Assembly (NCBI GenBank): GCA_001603145.1
Contig: LVBI01000016.1
Coordinates: 1-45,155 of the forward strand
Origin: Spirochaetales bacterium Spiro_07
GTDB lineage: Bacteria > Spirochaetota > Spirochaetia > Treponematales > Treponemataceae
Direction of reading: 5' to 3'
DNA: 45,155 bases
The notes beneath the pieces were generated by a model, which saw nothing but the letters and a program-made list of their open reading frames with translations, was not told the origin of the DNA and did not search any database. The position numbers and the translations under genes were made by a program. Positions within the stretch are counted from its first letter, which is position 1. The number at the start of each line of letters is the position of its first letter. Shown here piece after piece: positions 42,406 to 45,155 of this stretch.

Positions 42406-45155
42406 TTAGCGCTTCCATATATAGTAATTGTCACCGGCCAGCTCTGTTGCCGTAATGGAAACGCCCTCTGCTACGAGGTTAGATTCAGTTTCCATGAAAT
42501 CATATTGTTTCCAGCTATTAGTTCCTTCGATGGTTAATCCGCCCTCCGTAAGTCCGCTATTAACAAACGCTAACCTTTCAATCTTGGTTACGGTTGAAGG
42601 GATAGTGATACTTGTAAGGCTGGAACATCCATAAAAACTATTCTGACCAATTGTCCTCAGCGATGACGGCAGTCTAACGCTTGCAAGGTTTGTAAAACCG
42701 GAACAACTAGCACTATATAAGTTTGTTATACTATCTGAAAAACTAATTCCTAAGATGTACTCTTTATGGTCTTTTGTAGCAGAAGTACCGTAGTAGCCTA
42801 TCCGTGTGCCGGTGTAGCCCGTTAGGTCAAGGTTCACGTATATACCGCCCTTATAATTGGTATCCGTCGATGCAGTCAGCGCATCTAGAATAGATGGATA
42901 GTCTTGTTCTGTGAAACTTGTAATCGTTATAGTATATGGCGTGGTCTCATCGTTACCCTGCACAAATTCTGCTGCAAGGAATTCGTCATATGTTCCTGTA
43001 AAGTCTGTGTATATCCATTTTGCGTACAGTGTAACGTTTGCCGTAACAGGCGTGTCAAAGTCATAGGCTGTTGCAGAGAGCGTAGCTCCGTTGTCGGTTG
43101 ATGTATACCAGCCGCCGAATGCTGCGCCGGTCTTTGTCGGAGCTGTTGCCGGTTCTGTCGCCGTGCCGCCCGAAGCTACGTCCTGGGTTGCAGGAGCGGG
43201 AGTTCCGCCGCGTGCAGCGAATGAAACTGAATATGTTCCTATAATCTTTACGTCCACGGTGTTGTATTTTTCCGTACCGGCGGCAAGGTTGTCGTGGCTT
43301 ACGGTGCACTTCACGGTGAGCGTCTGCTGTGTTGTAGGCGCGGTCACGACGCCCATCTGTAAGAGCGTCTTTGAGATAGTCTGTTCTGTATACGGCGTAG
43401 AGTTAAGCTCTGTCGTGCCTATTGTCCAGGTGTATTTTACGCCGCTCGGCATTGTGCCAGACGTAGGGCTTGCCGAGAATCCAAAAGTCTCCGTCGTCAG
43501 ATCGGCGATTCTCACAAGATACGTGCCCTCTGGGTCCTGGTTCAGGCCTGCTGGCGGTGTGCTCAGCGTTACCGTTATGTCCGGAATCGTAACCAGGTAT
43601 ACTTTCAGCGTAACGTCCGGTGCATCGTGTCCGGCCGCTTCGGTTGCGTCGGTGTGCTTTGCCTTGCACTTGATGACGATTGACGTTGGCGAAGCTGATG
43701 ACTTTGATATGCTGCTTGCCGTAATGCCCATTGCAGCAGGGCTCATGCTGATTGTGCTTCCGTGCTGTGTAGTAAGTGTTGTTCCGTAAACAGTCCAGTC
43801 GAATGTCGTTCCGGCCGGGAATGTTGCGCCGGTCGCCTCAATATTAATAGTGCCGTTCAGGCTCGTCAGCGCGTATGTAGTCACTCCGCCGCTTGTAACG
43901 TTGTTCGCCGCATCATAGCTTGACGCTGCCGGAACTGCGCTTATCGTAAAGTCAGGCAGAACTGGCTGCTTAAAGACTTTTATTGTCTTTACTGTCGGCG
44001 CGTCACCGTTCGGGCGCGTTACTACGCACTTGACTTCTACAGATGTTGCGTTCGTCTGGTTCGTGCCCATTGTGCCTTCGGTAAGGCCAAGTGCCGTTGG
44101 TGATGCGTTGAATATGTATGACGTTTCACCGGCGACCTGGCTTCCGCCCACGTACCACTGGAATGATGTTGTGGCTGTAGGAAGCGGCGAGCCGTCGCTT
44201 TCCGTAGCTTCAAAGGTGAATGTATCCGTCATGTTGACAATCTTGTATATGCCCGTAGCCGTTTCTGTTGCAGTGCCCGGCTTGGTTACGGTCATAGCCG
44301 GCGGGTTCACCTGATACAGATTAATCGGCTTGCTTACGCTCGGCGCAGTTGCGTTCGCCATATCAGGGTGGCTTATCGCACAAGCTATGTTCCAGATTGT
44401 CGGCGAATCATAAATTGTTGAAAGCGCCGCGCCCGATGACGGAGCCAGTGTAAATGACTGGCCTGTCTTTGTAATGCTCGTGCCGCCCGCGTTGATTGTC
44501 CAGTTGAATACAGTTCCTGTCGGGAACGTTGCGCCGCCGCTGAGACTTGCTGCAAAAGTGAATGTGTCGGCAGGAGCCGTTACCGCATACTTGCCTGTTG
44601 CTGCAGTATCTTCACTTGCTGTTGCCGGTGCTGTTACGTCGATGCTGAATGTCGTCGGCAGGTCAATCTTCTTAAAGACTTTTATGGTCTTTGTGACTGC
44701 TGCCTGCGGTTCGCCCGGAATGTTGATAATGCAGTTTATGGTCATTGTAGACGCATTAGTTGCGTTAGAGCCGATTGAAGCCACGGTAATGCCAACATCG
44801 TCCGGCGCGGCAGAGCATGTTTCAGGTGTCGTGCCGTTGGTAATGGCCGTTCCGTTCACCTGCCAAGAAGTAGTTGTTCCTGTAGGGAAGCTTGTGCCGT
44901 CTGCAAGCGCAACTACAAGGCTGAAACTATTAGAGAGGTTTGTAATTTCGTATATGCCGCTTGCTGTTTCTGTTGCTGTGCCCGGCGGCGTAACTGTTAT
45001 AACGCAGTTCGGCGCGTTATAGACTGGTGTAAGTGTAATGTCGCCGCGCACGCCGCTGACGTAGCTGCCGTTGTGCATCGTGCCGTCGTTGGTGCAGAGC
45101 CAGCCTGCCATATTTTCTGTGGTATGGTCTGAAAGGTTTATGCCGTCTCTTGAGA
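42406..45155 (-). CDS. Large surface protein: Ig-like repeats, InlB B-repeat, BspA-type LRR; 5' end cut
   Basis: The frame is open to the right edge, so at least 916 residues are seen and the start lies outside. Five Ig-like repeats of about 95-120 residues come first, recognised by TATETASGIYEITN / TATETATGIYKIVN, FPTGT..W.VNG and KTIKVFK at their ends. Then an InlB-type B-repeat (YSVSFAARGGTPAPATQDV ... FGGWYTSTDNG ... TLYAKW) and a BspA-like leucine-rich region (FTNLASVRLPSSLRTIG, YGCSSLTSITIPSTVTKIE). Thr and Ala are abundant. Such proteins are surface adhesins in oral and gut bacteria. Confidence 0.85.
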   Translation of the reverse strand, partial: SRDGINLSDHTTENMAGWLCTNDGTMHNGSYVSGVRGDITLTPVYNAPNCVITVTPPGTATETASGIYEITNLSNSFSLVVALADGTSFPTGTTTSWQVNGTAITNGTTPETCSAAPDDVGITVASIGSNATNASTMTINCIINIPGEPQAAVTKTIKVFKKIDLPTTFSIDVTAPATASEDTAATGKYAVTAPADTFTFAASLSGGATFPTGTVFNWTINAGGTSITKTGQSFTLAPSSGAALSTIYDSPTIWNIACAISHPDMANATAPSVSKPINLYQVNPPAMTVTKPGTATETATGIYKIVNMTDTFTFEATESDGSPLPTATTSFQWYVGGSQVAGETSYIFNASPTALGLTEGTMGTNQTNATSVEVKCVVTRPNGDAPTVKTIKVFKQPVLPDFTISAVPAASSYDAANNVTSGGVTTYALTSLNGTINIEATGATFPAGTTFDWTVYGTTLTTQHGSTISMSPAAMGITASSISKSSASPTSIVIKCKAKHTDATEAAGHDAPDVTLKVYLVTIPDITVTLSTPPAGLNQDPEGTYLVRIADLTTETFGFSASPTSGTMPSGVKYTWTIGTTELNSTPYTEQTISKTLLQMGVVTAPTTQQTLTVKCTVSHDNLAAGTEKYNTVDVKIIGTYSVSFAARGGTPAPATQDVASGGTATEPATAPTKTGAAFGGWYTSTDNGATLSATAYDFDTPVTANVTLYAKWIYTDFTGTYDEFLAAEFVQGNDETTPYTITITSFTEQDYPSILDALTASTDTNYKGGIYVNLDLTGYTGTRIGYYGTSATKDHKEYILGISFSDSITNLYSASCSGFTNLASVRLPSSLRTIGQNSFYGCSSLTSITIPSTVTKIERLAFVNSGLTEGGLTIEGTNSWKQYDFMETESNLVAEGVSITATELAGDNYYIWKR

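Noticed and set aside
43091-43789. 232-codon frame opposite the surface protein
   Set aside because: Antisense to a repetitive Thr/Ala-rich gene; Val/Pro/Ser-rich product is the expected shadow.
40924-45155. Prophage or integrative element
   Set aside because: No integrase, portal, capsid, relaxase or attachment-site repeats are visible.

Overview
The window reads as chromosomal DNA of a host-associated spirochaete, most likely a gut or rumen Treponema. The grounds are an intracellular xylan-oligosaccharide pair (GH39 and GH120), lipoproteins with loose lipoboxes, SH3-type exported proteins, a BspA/InlB-type surface protein, SpoIIE-type phosphatases, a TRAP transporter and many short intergenic palindromes. 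This genus call is an inference from gene content; no rRNA or tRNA gene was seen.

Layout. 1-8351: a cut AraC-type regulator, a DUF2971 protein, GH39 beta-xylosidase, a membrane HD-GYP protein that is probably leaderless, a cysteine-cluster protein and GH120 beta-xylosidase. 8713-10517: YaaR-like protein and a coupled pair of half-size chromate-type transporters. 10682-14490: leuS behind a strongly folded leader, a threonine aldolase and a terminator. 14543-19241: a minus-strand operon of two SpoIIE phosphatases, a STAS protein and a VanY-type carboxypeptidase lipoprotein. 19382-23232: grpE-dnaK-dnaJ. 23410-27547: cytidine deaminase, a transcribed-looking tandem repeat array, two AT-rich exported proteins and pncB. 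27648-34914: an ECF transporter whose T and ATPase genes are separated from a matching S component by a divergent GntR/TRAP cassette. 35033-39669: an unknown exported protein, a B12/radical SAM protein with His/Gln-rich inserts, and a three-gene redox module that includes a 50-residue CXXC membrane protein. 39932-45155: an Rpn-type nuclease, a second tandem array, a HU/DUF4469 protein, a mosaic repeat region and the C-terminal part of a large Ig/InlB/leucine-rich-repeat surface protein running off the right edge.

The least explained material is intergenic. Two tandem arrays, at 23968-24174 and 40761-40898, share an exact 23-bp period, a palindromic unit core and a perfect 15-16 bp hairpin with a 7-nt loop between units 1 and 2, yet differ in sequence. 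A second element (2132-2185 and 41994-42047) folds as a three-way junction, and its two copies differ by one compensatory pair change and one G.U wobble. A third family has constant GTCATT and AATCT ends around interiors that vary but remain self-complementary. These look like structured, mobile or RNA-level elements.

Functionally the window combines xylo-oligosaccharide breakdown, vitamin-type and organic-acid uptake, partner-switching signalling, protein folding, envelope redox chemistry and surface adhesion.
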